This document shows, piece after piece, positions 51,290 through 60,751 of a DNA stretch of 64,000 bases. A program made the position numbers and the translations under genes. Location: contig NZ_JASZ02000005.1 of NCBI RefSeq assembly GCF_000735695.2, positions 1 to 64,000 on the forward strand, given 5' to 3'. This stretch comes from Kaistella haifensis DSM 19056. Its GTDB lineage: Bacteria; Bacteroidota; Bacteroidia; Flavobacteriales; Weeksellaceae. The notes beneath the pieces were generated by a model. It ran no database searches and had not been told where the DNA came from. It was given only the letters and a program-made list of their open reading frames with translations. Numbering within the stretch: the first letter of the stretch is position 1; each line of letters begins with the position of its first letter.

Positions 51290-53851
51290 GTATCAAAATA
51301 TTTCCAAAAGTATTACTTATTTTTTGCTTCTGCAATGACCATAGCATTTCTATATGCCTGCAGCACTACAAAAAAGGTTCCCGATGGTGAATTTCTTCTT
51401 ACAAAAAACAATTACAGATTTGAAGACGGGAAAATTTTTGAAGATCAAATCCCCAATTACGTAAGCCAAAAACCCAATAAAAAAAATCTCTTCCTGTTTC
51501 CCATCGGACTTTGGATGTACAATGCAACGGATCCGAAATACGACTCGATTTTGAATGAATACATGACGTATCCTTCGGAAATGAGAAACCAGAAACTTCG
51601 GGATTCGCTTTTCATTAAATACAATCATCCGGAATATGTTGGTAAAAGTCTTTTTTATGAAAGATTCATGCACAGTATTGGGCAACCACCGGTAATTTTA
51701 GACCAAGGAAAAACCGAAACAAGCGCCAATTCCATCCGAAAATTTTTTGTTTTTAAAGGCTATTGGGATACTGATGTGAAATTCAGTCACGATTTAGATT
51801 CTGCATCGAAAAAAGCGAAAGTCGATTACTTGATTACTCATAAAGATCCTACCTACATTAGCGAATATTACTACAATATACCCGACCAAGCGATTAAAAG
51901 CATCTATGAAGAGCAATTATCTAAAAGTTTGGTAAAAGGTAAGCAAATCCTGGATCAAACTACATTGGAAAATGAGGTAAAAAGAATCAACGAAATGGTG
52001 AAAGATCGTGGATATTATAAGTTCAATAATTCCAGTGAAGAAATATATTTCACTGCGGATACGCTTCAAAGCAGAAAGCAAGTTCCTCTGATCATGGACA
52101 TTCACAGCGATTCTTTGGATACTCCTTATCGAATCACAACGATTGGAGACATCAAAGTTCATTATGTCGAAAAATTATCGGATACTTTAGAAACAGTGAA
52201 AGATTCACTTTTAGGAATAAATTTCTATAAACTTGATGATCAGTACAAATCGATCTCACTTTGGCGACCAATCATCCTGGAAACCGGTGAAGTTTACAAT
52301 CAGCGAAACTTGGATCTTACCAAAAGAAACATCGCTTCGATGAACAACTTCAACATTTTAAAGTACAACGAAACTCTTCGCAAAGGAAACGACAGTATTT
52401 TGGATGTGAGTTATTACCTTTCTCCGCTTGCGAAATACGATTTCAAAGTGGCTACTGATATCAACTACTCGCAAATTCTCAATTTTGGAGTCTCGCCGTC
52501 AGTTGATTTAACGACGAGAAATATTTTTGGTGGCGCAGAAAACCTTACGACCAGTGTTTCCGGAATTTTCGGTTCGGTAGTGAATACAAAAGATGAAACG
52601 AAACGAAGTTTAGCATACGAAATTTCCGCACAAGCTTCCTTAAATTTTCCAAGACTTCTGCTACCATTCAAATCTTGGAAGGTGATTCCCAAACGCTACT
52701 CTCCTACTTCATCAATTGTTTTGGGAGCTTCGGTTCAAGATAATATCGGTTTGGGAAGAATTGGTTTTAATGCTGGTTTAAATTATTTTGCAAATGTGAA
52801 CGACATTGTTTCCCATCGATTAACGCTTTTCAACAGCCAGCTGAGTTTAACCCGAAACAAAGATCGTTACTACGATTTCTTCCCGAACGATCGATTGGCG
52901 GTAGACAATGTTCATCAAATCTATTTTCAGTCGCATCCCGAAATACAAACCCAATTGAATAATGGAGAAATCACTTTCGACCAAGTATCGCAGACGATTA
53001 ATAATGACTTAGATTTTCAAAATAGTCTTAACCCAGATCAGCAAAACCAATATTCCACTTTTATTCAAACTTTAATCAACAAAGACCGCCAAACGCAAGA
53101 TGTCTTGATTTCTTCGGTCATTTATAATTTTATTTATAATGAAATCGGGAAAAAAGACAGGCCAAATCCTTTTTATTTGAATGCTAAATTTGAATCTGCC
53201 GGGAATATTTTCAGCATCTTCAATAGTAGAGAAGAAGTAACAGGATTGGTTTCAGGAAGCTCTAAAAAGATTTTCGACATTCCCTATTCTCAATTTGTGA
53301 AATTCGATTTTGATGTAAGAAAATATTTTAGTTTTTTCAATGATAAACATACTTTGGCTTTACGCCAGTTTATCGGAATCGGAATTCCTTATGGAAATTC
53401 TTCTACCATGCCTTTCGTACGATCTTATTTCAATGGCGGTTCCAATGATATTCGGGCGTGGCGAGTTTTCGGTGGATTAGGTCCTGCAGATTCTCAATTG
53501 GACGAAAAAGTGCGCGCTTATATCATGGACAATGTAAAACTCACGACTAATATCGAATATCGAATGCCATTTACCAAAATGTTTGAAGGCGCTGCTTTTA
53601 TCGATGCCGGAAATATCTGGAGTTTAAAGGACAATGGTTTTGGTGACGAGTTTAAATTCAATAAATTCCTTTCCCAAATGGGAGTCGGAACCGGTATTGG
53701 TTTAAGGATTAATGTGGCGTACATCACGCTTCGTTTGGACGCAGCTTACAAAGTTTATGATCCCAACAAACCCGTCGGCGACCGATGGGTGATTCAGAAA
53801 TGGCAACCTCTGAAACCTGTGCTCAATTTTGCCTTTGGTTATCCTTTTTAA
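51275..53851 (+). CDS. tamL: TamL-type BamA-superfamily outer-membrane lipoprotein
   Basis: An 858-residue Omp85 protein. A lipobox LYAC (Cys29) in MTIAFLYACSTTKKVPDGEFLL marks it as TamL, the lipoprotein form of TamA found in Bacteroidota. POTRA-like repeats occupy residues about 35-380 (VDYLITHKDPTYISEYYYNI, GEVYNQRNLDLTKRNIASMNNFNILKY), the 16-strand barrel residues 390-858, with the motifs YFNGGSNDIRAWRVFGGLGP (equivalent of the VRGF/RGF loop) and a terminal strand LNFAFGYPF. It helps insert outer-membrane proteins with TamB. The start at 51275 overlaps the divergent methyltransferase start; a later ATG at 51335 would leave a signal peptide without positive charges. Confidence 0.9.
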   Translation: MSRKHVSKYFQKYYLFFASAMTIAFLYACSTTKKVPDGEFLLTKNNYRFEDGKIFEDQIPNYVSQKPNKKNLFLFPIGLWMYNATDPKYDSILNEYMTYPSEMRNQKLRDSLFIKYNHPEYVGKSLFYERFMHSIGQPPVILDQGKTETSANSIRKFFVFKGYWDTDVKFSHDLDSASKKAKVDYLITHKDPTYISEYYYNIPDQAIKSIYEEQLSKSLVKGKQILDQTTLENEVKRINEMVKDRGYYKFNNSSEEIYFTADTLQSRKQVPLIMDIHSDSLDTPYRITTIGDIKVHYVEKLSDTLETVKDSLLGINFYKLDDQYKSISLWRPIILETGEVYNQRNLDLTKRNIASMNNFNILKYNETLRKGNDSILDVSYYLSPLAKYDFKVATDINYSQILNFGVSPSVDLTTRNIFGGAENLTTSVSGIFGSVVNTKDETKRSLAYEISAQASLNFPRLLLPFKSWKVIPKRYSPTSSIVLGASVQDNIGLGRIGFNAGLNYFANVNDIVSHRLTLFNSQLSLTRNKDRYYDFFPNDRLAVDNVHQIYFQSHPEIQTQLNNGEITFDQVSQTINNDLDFQNSLNPDQQNQYSTFIQTLINKDRQTQDVLISSVIYNFIYNEIGKKDRPNPFYLNAKFESAGNIFSIFNSREEVTGLVSGSSKKIFDIPYSQFVKFDFDVRKYFSFFNDKHTLALRQFIGIGIPYGNSSTMPFVRSYFNGGSNDIRAWRVFGGLGPADSQLDEKVRAYIMDNVKLTTNIEYRMPFTKMFEGAAFIDAGNIWSLKDNGFGDEFKFNKFLSQMGVGTGIGLRINVAYITLRLDAAYKVYDPNKPVGDRWVIQKWQPLKPVLNFAFGYPF
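51305..51312 (-). promoter_or_regulatory. -7 box of the methyltransferase gene inside tamL
   Basis: Minus-strand TACTTTTG, a full TAnnTTTG match, 15 bp before the ATG at 51289 and within the tamL coding region. Confidence 0.45.
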
Positions 53852-53866
53852 TGATACAATTAATAT

Positions 53867-53898
53867 AAAAAAACCGCTTCCATTGGAGGCGGTTTTTG
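53867..53898. terminator. Bidirectional terminator between tamL and parC
   Basis: AAAAAAACCGCTTCC-att-GGAGGCGGTTTTTG hairpin between convergent genes. Confidence 0.8.
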
Positions 53899-53914
53899 TG
53901 TCTATACAAGTTTT

Positions 53915-56521
53915 TTATTCGAGATCAAAAAGTTCCCCGATGACTCCTTCTTCGGGGAAATCTTCGTCTCTCACATCTTGGTCAATAAAACTAATATGTC
54001 CTTCGGTAGATTCCACCGAATCAAAACCTTCATTGATTTCCTCCGGCTCCGGAATAGTGATGTTAATGCTTTTCAGTTTATTCTTGGTTAACTGATTTCC
54101 AATTGCTTTAATTCCTTTCACCGCGATAAACTCGTCTGTGGTAATGGTTTCCGGATCTTTCACCTTGTCTTTGTCTTTCGCAAAAACAAGTTCTAACGTA
54201 GAATTATTAGCCACGATTACATTTTCTATAAAAGATTTCGGATGGTCCGAAGGCATGAAGTGTTGCACATTGGTGGTATTATCGAGCAAAAATCTCTTGA
54301 TGAAATAAATTCCTTTTTCGCCATCAAAATAAATACAAGTAATCGGTTGCTCCGGTTTCCATTTTTCGAGGATCAAATAATCATCATCAAAGCGGTTCAT
54401 TAAGTCAAAAGAAACCAATTTAGCTTCTCCCTGGGAATTGATGGTGAGGATTTTATCATCTCCTTTGAAACTTCCGAGCAATGTCCCTCTTGCATCAGCA
54501 TTCAAACGCCGCACAGTCTCATCAAACCAAATTTTTCGAGGCGCCAAAGTGGAGTGACCTTCCTCTTTTAAATCTACTTTTTTTACCGCATATTTCGTCA
54601 CCAAATTTCCTTTAGAATCTCTTCCTTTAATCGCAAGATCAGAGAAATCTATTTCAATTTTGTTCTTTCTTACTCTGGCGTTGGGCTTCAATAAAACAGT
54701 TACCAATTCTGCTTCACCATTTGGATTGGCCGAAAAATAAAGCATTTCCGAACCTTTCTTGTCGGATGATAGTTTATAGTCGGTATTTCGGGTAACTCCC
54801 GTTACGGAAAATCGTTTCATATAATATGGTCCTGTACTACCTTCACGGTAAATCATGTTGTAGACCGTTCGTTTATCGTTCTTTTTCCAAACCGCAACGT
54901 GAACGATATTTTTTCCTATAAAGGTTTTGGCTTCCACTTTTACCACTTTCATCGTTCCGTCTTTTTGGAACGTGATGATATCATCAATATCCGAACAATC
55001 GAACAAATACTGATCTTTTTTCAATGAAGTTCCGATAAAACCTTCTTCGAAATTTGCATAGAATTTTTCGTTAGCCACCGCCACTTTGGTCGCATCGATG
55101 TTATCGAAAACCCGTAATTCTGTTCTACGTTCTTTACCTTTACCGTATTTTTTTTGTATGTTGGTATAATAATCTATCGCATAAGCAATTAGATTATCCA
55201 AATGGTATTTCACCTGCTCTATTTTCCCTTCCAGAGCGAGGATATTTTCTTTAAATTTATCAAGATCGAAGCGCGAAATTCTTTTAATTCTAATTTCGGT
55301 TAACCTCAAAATATCTTCTTCGGTTACTGCACGAAGCAAATGTTTGGTATGCGGTTTAAGGCCTTTGTCAATAGTTGCGATTACTTCTTCCCAAGATTTC
55401 ACTTCTTCGATATCGTGATAAATTCTGTTCTCGATAAAAATTCGTTCCAGCGAAGCAAAATGCCAGTTTTCTTGCAGCTCATGAAGCTCAATTTCAAGCT
55501 CTTTTTTCAATAAAGAAACCGTGTGATCGGTATTTCTTCTGAGGATTTCCGAAACAGTTAAAAATTCGGGTTTATCACCAACAATCACGCATGCATTGGG
55601 AGAAATCGGAATCTCGCAATCGGTAAAAGCATACAGCGCATCAATGGTCTTATCGGGAGAAACATCGTTGGTAAGGTGAATATTGATTTCAACGGTATCC
55701 GAAGTATTGTCCTCGATTTTTTTAATTTTTATTTTCCCTTTTTCGTTGGCTTTAATAACGGAATCAATCAAATCGCCGGTATTTTTACCAAAAGGAAGTT
55801 CTGTGATGCAGAGCGTATTTTTATCTTTCTGAATAATTCGAGCTCTTGCACGAATTCTTCCACCACGTTCACCATCGTTATAATTGGATACATCGAGCAT
55901 TCCACCGGTGAGGAAATCTGGATAAAGCTCAAATTTTTTACCTTTCAAATGTGCAACGGAGGCATTAATCAACTCATTGAAATTATGAGGCATAATCTTC
56001 GTAGAAAGTCCAACCCCAATCCCTTCCACTCCGGATGCAAGCAAGAGCGGGAATTTCACCGGAAGATCGACCGGTTCGTTGTTTCGTCCGTCATACGACT
56101 TTGACCAATGCGTTGTTTTCGGGTTGAAAACGACTTCCAAAGCGAAAGGCGTTAATCTTGCCTCGATATATCTCGCAGCCGCGGCGGAATCTCCAGTATA
56201 GATATTTCCCCAGTTTCCTTGGGTATCGATGAGAAGTTCCTTTTGCCCAATTTGCACCATTGCATCGGTAATGGAGGCATCACCGTGAGGGTGATATTTC
56301 ATGGTATTTCCTACGATATTCGCTACTTTGTTGTAGCGGCCATCTTCCAACTCTCGCATGGAGTGCATGATTCTGCGTTGAACCGGCTTGAAACCATCAA
56401 AAATAGAAGGAATCGCACGATCCAAAATAACGTAAGAGGCGTAATCTAAAAACCAATCCTTGTAAAGCCCGGAAACCTTTTTCAGCGATTCTTCGTGGTG
56501 ATTTTCTTGTTCTTCCATCAA
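53915..56521 (-). CDS. parC: DNA topoisomerase IV subunit A
   Basis: An 868-residue type IIA topoisomerase A subunit. Residues 1-480 hold the winged-helix/tower domains with VILDRAIPSIFDGFKPVQRRIMHSM, HPHGDASITDAMV and the active-site Tyr in DSAAAARYIEARL; residues 500-830 form a C-terminal propeller of the ParC/GyrA type (NFDDDYLILEKWKPEQPITCIYFDGEKGIYFIKRF). The C-terminus is acidic. It decatenates sister chromosomes together with ParE. Called parC because it shares an operon with parE and differs from the GyrA box pattern. It overlaps the preceding small membrane gene by 4 bp (ATGA). Confidence 0.93.
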   Translation of the reverse strand: MMEEQENHHEESLKKVSGLYKDWFLDYASYVILDRAIPSIFDGFKPVQRRIMHSMRELEDGRYNKVANIVGNTMKYHPHGDASITDAMVQIGQKELLIDTQGNWGNIYTGDSAAAARYIEARLTPFALEVVFNPKTTHWSKSYDGRNNEPVDLPVKFPLLLASGVEGIGVGLSTKIMPHNFNELINASVAHLKGKKFELYPDFLTGGMLDVSNYNDGERGGRIRARARIIQKDKNTLCITELPFGKNTGDLIDSVIKANEKGKIKIKKIEDNTSDTVEINIHLTNDVSPDKTIDALYAFTDCEIPISPNACVIVGDKPEFLTVSEILRRNTDHTVSLLKKELEIELHELQENWHFASLERIFIENRIYHDIEEVKSWEEVIATIDKGLKPHTKHLLRAVTEEDILRLTEIRIKRISRFDLDKFKENILALEGKIEQVKYHLDNLIAYAIDYYTNIQKKYGKGKERRTELRVFDNIDATKVAVANEKFYANFEEGFIGTSLKKDQYLFDCSDIDDIITFQKDGTMKVVKVEAKTFIGKNIVHVAVWKKNDKRTVYNMIYREGSTGPYYMKRFSVTGVTRNTDYKLSSDKKGSEMLYFSANPNGEAELVTVLLKPNARVRKNKIEIDFSDLAIKGRDSKGNLVTKYAVKKVDLKEEGHSTLAPRKIWFDETVRRLNADARGTLLGSFKGDDKILTINSQGEAKLVSFDLMNRFDDDYLILEKWKPEQPITCIYFDGEKGIYFIKRFLLDNTTNVQHFMPSDHPKSFIENVIVANNSTLELVFAKDKDKVKDPETITTDEFIAVKGIKAIGNQLTKNKLKSINITIPEPEEINEGFDSVESTEGHISFIDQDVRDEDFPEEGVIGELFDLE

Positions 56522-56997
56522 TTATTTTCTCTCTCTTTATTGGTTTTAATCACTTTACTTAAGGATATTTTCAAATCATTCAGTTCTTTCTTGGTAAGAT
56601 AAGAAATATCATATTTTAAGATGATTGAATGATTTTTTTTACTTGAAATCGTGATGTATAATTTTTTTAAAATAATGGCATTCAGGACTTCATAGTTTTT
56701 CAGTTTATACTTCGGAAACTCGTCACTCAATGCTTTGTCTAGGAAAAGGACAACATTTCTGTTCTTGAAATTAAGCGCTTCACCATCACTATCATATTCA
56801 AAAATCTGTCGACCTCTGAGGTAAAAAATCAGAATGCCTAGAATCGGAATAATGATTAACAGAAACTCGGACCAACCTAAATAATGGTAACGATACCGCT
56901 CCAAAAAAAACAAAAAAATTCCTAAAAATAGCCCGACGGTGACAAGCGTGCTAAGAAATTGAAAATATCCTGCTTTGTTTCGGTTGCTGAGTCTCAT
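56518..56997 (-). CDS. Small membrane protein between parE and parC
   Basis: A 159-residue protein of unknown function. Two membrane helices (residues 11-30, FQFLSTLVTVGLFLGIFLFF, and 41-60, EFLLIIIPILGILIFYLRGR) are followed by a soluble domain of about 95 residues with a strand-rich, PH-like look (QIFEYDSDGEALNFKNRN, ILKKLYITISSKKNHSIILKYDI). Its stop overlaps the parC start (ATGA) and it is 24 bp behind parE, so it is fixed in the topoisomerase operon. Any link to chromosome decatenation is unproven. Confidence 0.65.
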   Translation of the reverse strand: MRLSNRNKAGYFQFLSTLVTVGLFLGIFLFFLERYRYHYLGWSEFLLIIIPILGILIFYLRGRQIFEYDSDGEALNFKNRNVVLFLDKALSDEFPKYKLKNYEVLNAIILKKLYITISSKKNHSIILKYDISYLTKKELNDLKISLSKVIKTNKERENN

Positions 56998-57021
56998 ATC
57001 ATTAGTTTTCCTGACTTTAGT

Positions 57022-58905
57022 TTAGCTTAACATGTCCGTTAATATTTCTTTTTTATCGATATCTGGATCTTCCACCACCAAATTTTCGAGGATAAATGTT
57101 TGGCGATCAGGCGTATTTTTCCCCATATAGAATTCCAGAATTTGCTCAATTGTTTGGTCTTTTCCCAAAACCACCGGTTCCAAACGAATATCCTTACCGA
57201 TAAAATGTTTGAACTCATCCGGAGAAATCTCTCCTAATCCTTTAAATCGTGTAATTTCCGGATTTTTACCCAATTCATTCAACGCTTTTATTCTTTCAGC
57301 TTCAGAATAGCAATAGCGGGTTTCCTTCTTATTTCTGACTCTGAAAAGTGGAGTTTGCAAAATATAAAGATGTCCATTCTTAATTAAATCCGGAAAAAAC
57401 TGTAGGAAAAAAGTAATCATCAGCAGACGAATATGCATACCATCCACATCAGCATCAGTAGCGATGATTACGTGGTTGTAACGAAGGTCTTCCAATGAAT
57501 CTTCAATATTTAATGCAGCCTGCAACAGGTTGAATTCTTCGTTTTCGTACACTACTCTTTTGGTTAAACCAAAGCAGTTCAAAGGTTTTCCTTTAAGTGA
57601 AAATACCGCCTGGGTTTCCACATCACGGGATTTGGTAATGGAACCGGAAGCAGAATCTCCCTCAGTGATGAAGATCATGGTTTCGGCTTTTCTCAGGGCT
57701 TTTTGGTCGTTATAATGTTGTCTGCAATCGCGCAATTTCTTGTTATGAAGCGAAACTTTTTTAGCTCTTTCTCGCGCGAGTTTCTGGATTCCCGAAAGTT
57801 CTTTTCTTTCCCTTTCCGAAATGATGATTTTGCGGTGAATAGCTTCAGCGATTTCTTGGTTTTGATGCAAGAAATTATCCAATTTATTTTTAAGAAAATT
57901 GGTGATAAAAGTTCTCACCGTTTCCTTGCCGGGTTCCATTTCGTTGGAGCCTAACTTTGTTTTGGTTTGCGATTCAAAAACCGGCTCGATTACTTTGATG
58001 GAAACCGCTGCAATAATTGATTTTCTGATGTCTGCCGCCTCGAAATTTTTATTGAAATATTCGCGAATGGTTTTCACATAAGCTTCCCGAAAAGCATTCA
58101 AATGCGTTCCACCCTGCGTGGTATTTTGTCCGTTTACAAAAGAAAAATACGTTTCCGACTGGGATTTGTCGGAATGCGTGATTGCCACTTCGATATCTTC
58201 ATCTTTCAGGTGAACAACAGGATACAGGATTTCGCCTTCAATTTCTTCTTGAAGCAAATCTTTCAAACCGTTTTCTGAGAAGAAAGTTTCGCCATTAAAG
58301 ATAATTTTCAAGCCGGGATTAAGGTAGCAGTAGTTCTTGAGCATCTTTTCGATGTACTCTTTCCTGAATTTATAATGAGTAAAAATCGAAGCATCTGGAA
58401 TAAAGGTAATTTCCGTTCCGTTTCGATCTGAAGTATCAATTTCAGAATGATCTGCGGTGATAATTCCTTTAGAAAATTCGGCTATTTTTGCTTTGCCTTC
58501 TCGAACAGATTTTACTTTAAAATATTCTGAAAGTGCATTCACCGCTTTGGTACCCACCCCGTTCAAACCTACCGATTTTTTAAACGCTTTGGAGTCATAT
58601 TTACCACCGGTATTCATTTTAGAAACTGCGTCAACTACTTTCCCTAAAGGGATTCCACGACCATAATCTCGGATCATGGCTTTGCCTTCGTCGATTTTAA
58701 TTTCAATGCGCTTTCCGGATTTCATTACAAATTCGTCAATGGAATTATCAATGATTTCCTTGAGAAGAATATAAATACCGTCGTCCGCGGAGGAACCATC
58801 GCCCAACTTCCCAATATACATTCCCGGGCGAATTCGGATATGCTCCTGCCAATCGAGGGTTCTGATGTTGTCTTCGGAATAATTTACAGTAGTATTTTCA
58901 CTCAT
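57022..58905 (-). CDS. parE: DNA topoisomerase IV subunit B
   Basis: A 627-residue type IIA topoisomerase B subunit. GHKL ATPase domain: [64 protein letters not shown]. Transducer with the lysine loop [48 protein letters not shown]-terminal [17 protein letters not shown]. It supplies ATP-driven strand passage with ParC. It leads the operon; -7 box TATTTTTG at 58940-58947. Confidence 0.95.
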   Translation of the reverse strand: MSENTTVNYSEDNIRTLDWQEHIRIRPGMYIGKLGDGSSADDGIYILLKEIIDNSIDEFVMKSGKRIEIKIDEGKAMIRDYGRGIPLGKVVDAVSKMNTGGKYDSKAFKKSVGLNGVGTKAVNALSEYFKVKSVREGKAKIAEFSKGIITADHSEIDTSDRNGTEITFIPDASIFTHYKFRKEYIEKMLKNYCYLNPGLKIIFNGETFFSENGLKDLLQEEIEGEILYPVVHLKDEDIEVAITHSDKSQSETYFSFVNGQNTTQGGTHLNAFREAYVKTIREYFNKNFEAADIRKSIIAAVSIKVIEPVFESQTKTKLGSNEMEPGKETVRTFITNFLKNKLDNFLHQNQEIAEAIHRKIIISERERKELSGIQKLARERAKKVSLHNKKLRDCRQHYNDQKALRKAETMIFITEGDSASGSITKSRDVETQAVFSLKGKPLNCFGLTKRVVYENEEFNLLQAALNIEDSLEDLRYNHVIIATDADVDGMHIRLLMITFFLQFFPDLIKNGHLYILQTPLFRVRNKKETRYCYSEAERIKALNELGKNPEITRFKGLGEISPDEFKHFIGKDIRLEPVVLGKDQTIEQILEFYMGKNTPDRQTFILENLVVEDPDIDKKEILTDMLS

Positions 58906-58913
58906 AGAACTTG

Positions 58914-58947
58914 GAGTTACTTTAAAATTCAGTAACTCACAAAAATA
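58914..58947 (-). promoter_or_regulatory. -7 box and leader inverted repeat of parE
   Basis: Minus-strand TATTTTTG (58947-58940), then in the expected leader the inverted repeat GAGTTAC-N11-GTAACTC (58914-58938), ending just before the ATG. The repeat could be an operator or a leader hairpin; no family was matched. Confidence 0.45.
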
Positions 58948-59040
58948 GCGAAACGAAATTGATTTTTAAAATTTTGTGGAAAATTATTTTAATATCTATT
59001 GAATTTTTACGATATAAAAAAGAAATTAATACATATCTGA

Positions 59041-59075
59041 AAAAAAAAAATCGCCATGAATTATAGCGATTTTAT
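59041..59075 (-). terminator. Terminator behind ychF
   Basis: Minus strand AATCGCTAT-aattc-ATGGCGATT (one G-U pair) followed by ten T. Confidence 0.75.
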
Positions 59076-59097
59076 TTTATGATTAAATTTTATGGAA

Positions 59098-60189
59098 TTA
59101 CACATTGAAACGGAAATGCATCACATCGCCGTCTTTCACTATATACTCTTTTCCTTCCACGCGCATTTTTCCGGCTTCTTTCACTTTCGCTTCCGATCCA
59201 AAATTTACGAAATCATCATAAGCAATAACTTCCGCACGGATAAATCCTTTTTCGAAATCGGTATGGATCACTCCTGCTGCTTGCGGCGCGGTCCAACCTT
59301 GGCCGATGGTCCATGCGCGAACTTCTTTTACACCGGCGGTAAAATAGGTTTGAAGTTTCAATAAATCATAAGCTTTTCTGATCAATCGGTTTACGCCCGG
59401 CTCTTCTAGGCCGAGTTCTTCAAGAAACATTTGTCTTTCTTCGAAAGTTTCCAATTCGTTGATGTCAGCTTCAATTTGCGCCGCTAAAACAACTACTTCA
59501 GCATTTTCATTGGCTGCCATTTCTTCGATTTTGGCAATCCATTCATTACCGTTTTTAATGGAATTTTCATCCACGTTACAAACATAAAGAACTGGTTTAT
59601 TGGTCAGCAACTGAATTTCACCAATCACAGAGGCCGCGAAATCATCCATCGGAAATTCTCTCACATTTTTACCGTCTTCCACAAATTTCTGAAGATTAGA
59701 AAGCGTTTCATAAGTTAAAACATCTTCTTTTTTACCAGATTTAATGAATTTTTTAGCTTTATCAACCGCTTTTCCAAGGGTTTCTAGATCTTTCAATTGC
59801 AATTCGATATCGATGATTTCCTTATCTCTCATTGGATCTACGGAACCTTCTACGTGAACAATATTTCCGTTTTCGAAACATCTTAAAACATGAATAATGG
59901 CTTCACACTCTCGAATATTAGCGAGAAATTGGTTACCCAAACCTTCTCCTTTGCTCGCGCCTTTCACCAAACCTGCTATATCCACAATTTCTACCACTGC
60001 CGGCAAAACTCTTTCCGGATTTACCAGTTTTTCCAACTCAAATAATCTGGGATCAGGTACAGAAACCGTTCCCAAATTGGGCTCGATGGTACAGAAAGGA
60101 TAATTCGCTGATTGTGCTTTGGCGTTACTTAAACAATTAAAGAGGGTTGATTTACCTACATTGGGCAAACCTACAATTCCACATTTCAT
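59098..60189 (-). CDS. ychF: YchF/OLA1-family P-loop ATPase
   Basis: A 363-residue Obg-related ATPase. G1 GLPNVGKSTLFN, switch region DIAGLVKGASKGEGLGNQFLANIRECEAIIHVLRCF, and NVDENS in place of the GTPase NKxD motif, which explains ATP preference. A coiled-coil insert spans residues about 130-190; the TGS domain is C-terminal (TYFTAGVKEVRAWTIGQGWTAPQAAGVIHTDFEKGFIRAEV). It associates with ribosomes and stress responses. Monocistronic; -7 box at 60210-60217, terminator at 59041-59075. Confidence 0.97.
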   Translation of the reverse strand: MKCGIVGLPNVGKSTLFNCLSNAKAQSANYPFCTIEPNLGTVSVPDPRLFELEKLVNPERVLPAVVEIVDIAGLVKGASKGEGLGNQFLANIRECEAIIHVLRCFENGNIVHVEGSVDPMRDKEIIDIELQLKDLETLGKAVDKAKKFIKSGKKEDVLTYETLSNLQKFVEDGKNVREFPMDDFAASVIGEIQLLTNKPVLYVCNVDENSIKNGNEWIAKIEEMAANENAEVVVLAAQIEADINELETFEERQMFLEELGLEEPGVNRLIRKAYDLLKLQTYFTAGVKEVRAWTIGQGWTAPQAAGVIHTDFEKGFIRAEVIAYDDFVNFGSEAKVKEAGKMRVEGKEYIVKDGDVMHFRFNV

Positions 60190-60209
60190 ATATTATTTTT
60201 ATAGGTGTG

Positions 60210-60217
60210 CAAAGATA
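60210..60217 (-). promoter_or_regulatory. -7 box of ychF
   Basis: Minus-strand TATCTTTG, a full TAnnTTTG match, 20 bp before the ATG. Confidence 0.55.
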
Positions 60218-60317
60218 AGATTTTTATCCTATTTTATTTCATGAAAAAAAGAATGTATTTTTAAACTTTCAAAAATATTTTATCCTGATTTTCAATAAGT
60301 TAAATATTATTTTTCAA

Positions 60318-60386
60318 TATCACTAAAAAAATAGTTGTAATAATGGAATTAATTTCTACATTTGTATCACTAAACAAATAGTGATA
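60318..60386 (+). promoter_or_regulatory. Promoter with two operator-like repeats before the blaI-like gene
   Basis: A perfect inverted repeat TATCACT-N8-AGTGATA (60365-60386) lies between the -7 box TACATTTG (60357-60364) and the start codon, whose A it includes. A second, weaker copy TATCACT-N8-AGTTGTA (60318-60339) covers the -33 TTG (60335-60337; 19 bp before the -7 box). The copies are 47 bp apart. This is the arrangement expected for autorepression by the BlaI-type protein (inference). Confidence 0.65.
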
Positions 60387-60751
60387 TGAAAATCCCTTCC
60401 CTAACGAAAGCTGAAGAACAAGTGATGCAATACCTTTGGGAACTCGAAAAAGCCTTTCTGAAAGACCTTCTCGACCAGTTCCCGGAGCCAAAACCGCACA
60501 CCAACACGGTTTCTACCATTTTGAAGGTTTTAAAAGAAAAAAACTTCGTAGATTATCAAGTTTTCGGCAGACAACACGAATATTTCCCCTTGGTTTCCAA
60601 AGAAAATTACAGCGGAAAATCGATGAACAGTTTGGTAAAAAATTACTTTGAAGGATCGTACAAAAACGCTGTTTCGTTTCTTGTGGAGAAAAACGAACTC
60701 AGTGTGGAAGATCTGGAAATGCTTCTCGATGAACTTAAAAATAAAGACTAA
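60386..60751 (+). CDS. BlaI/MecI/CopY-family repressor
   Basis: A 121-residue winged-helix repressor of the penicillinase-repressor family. Marks: SLTKAEEQVMQYLWELEKAF, HTNTVSTILKVLKEKNFVDYQVFGRQHEYFPLVSKENY, followed by a C-terminal dimerisation helix region. The family represses beta-lactamase or stress genes and is inactivated by cleavage through a BlaR1/MecR1-type metalloprotease, the next gene, with which it overlaps by 1 bp. No beta-lactamase gene is in view, so the pair may control other targets. Two operator-like repeats precede the gene. Confidence 0.93.
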   Translation: MKIPSLTKAEEQVMQYLWELEKAFLKDLLDQFPEPKPHTNTVSTILKVLKEKNFVDYQVFGRQHEYFPLVSKENYSGKSMNSLVKNYFEGSYKNAVSFLVEKNELSVEDLEMLLDELKNKD

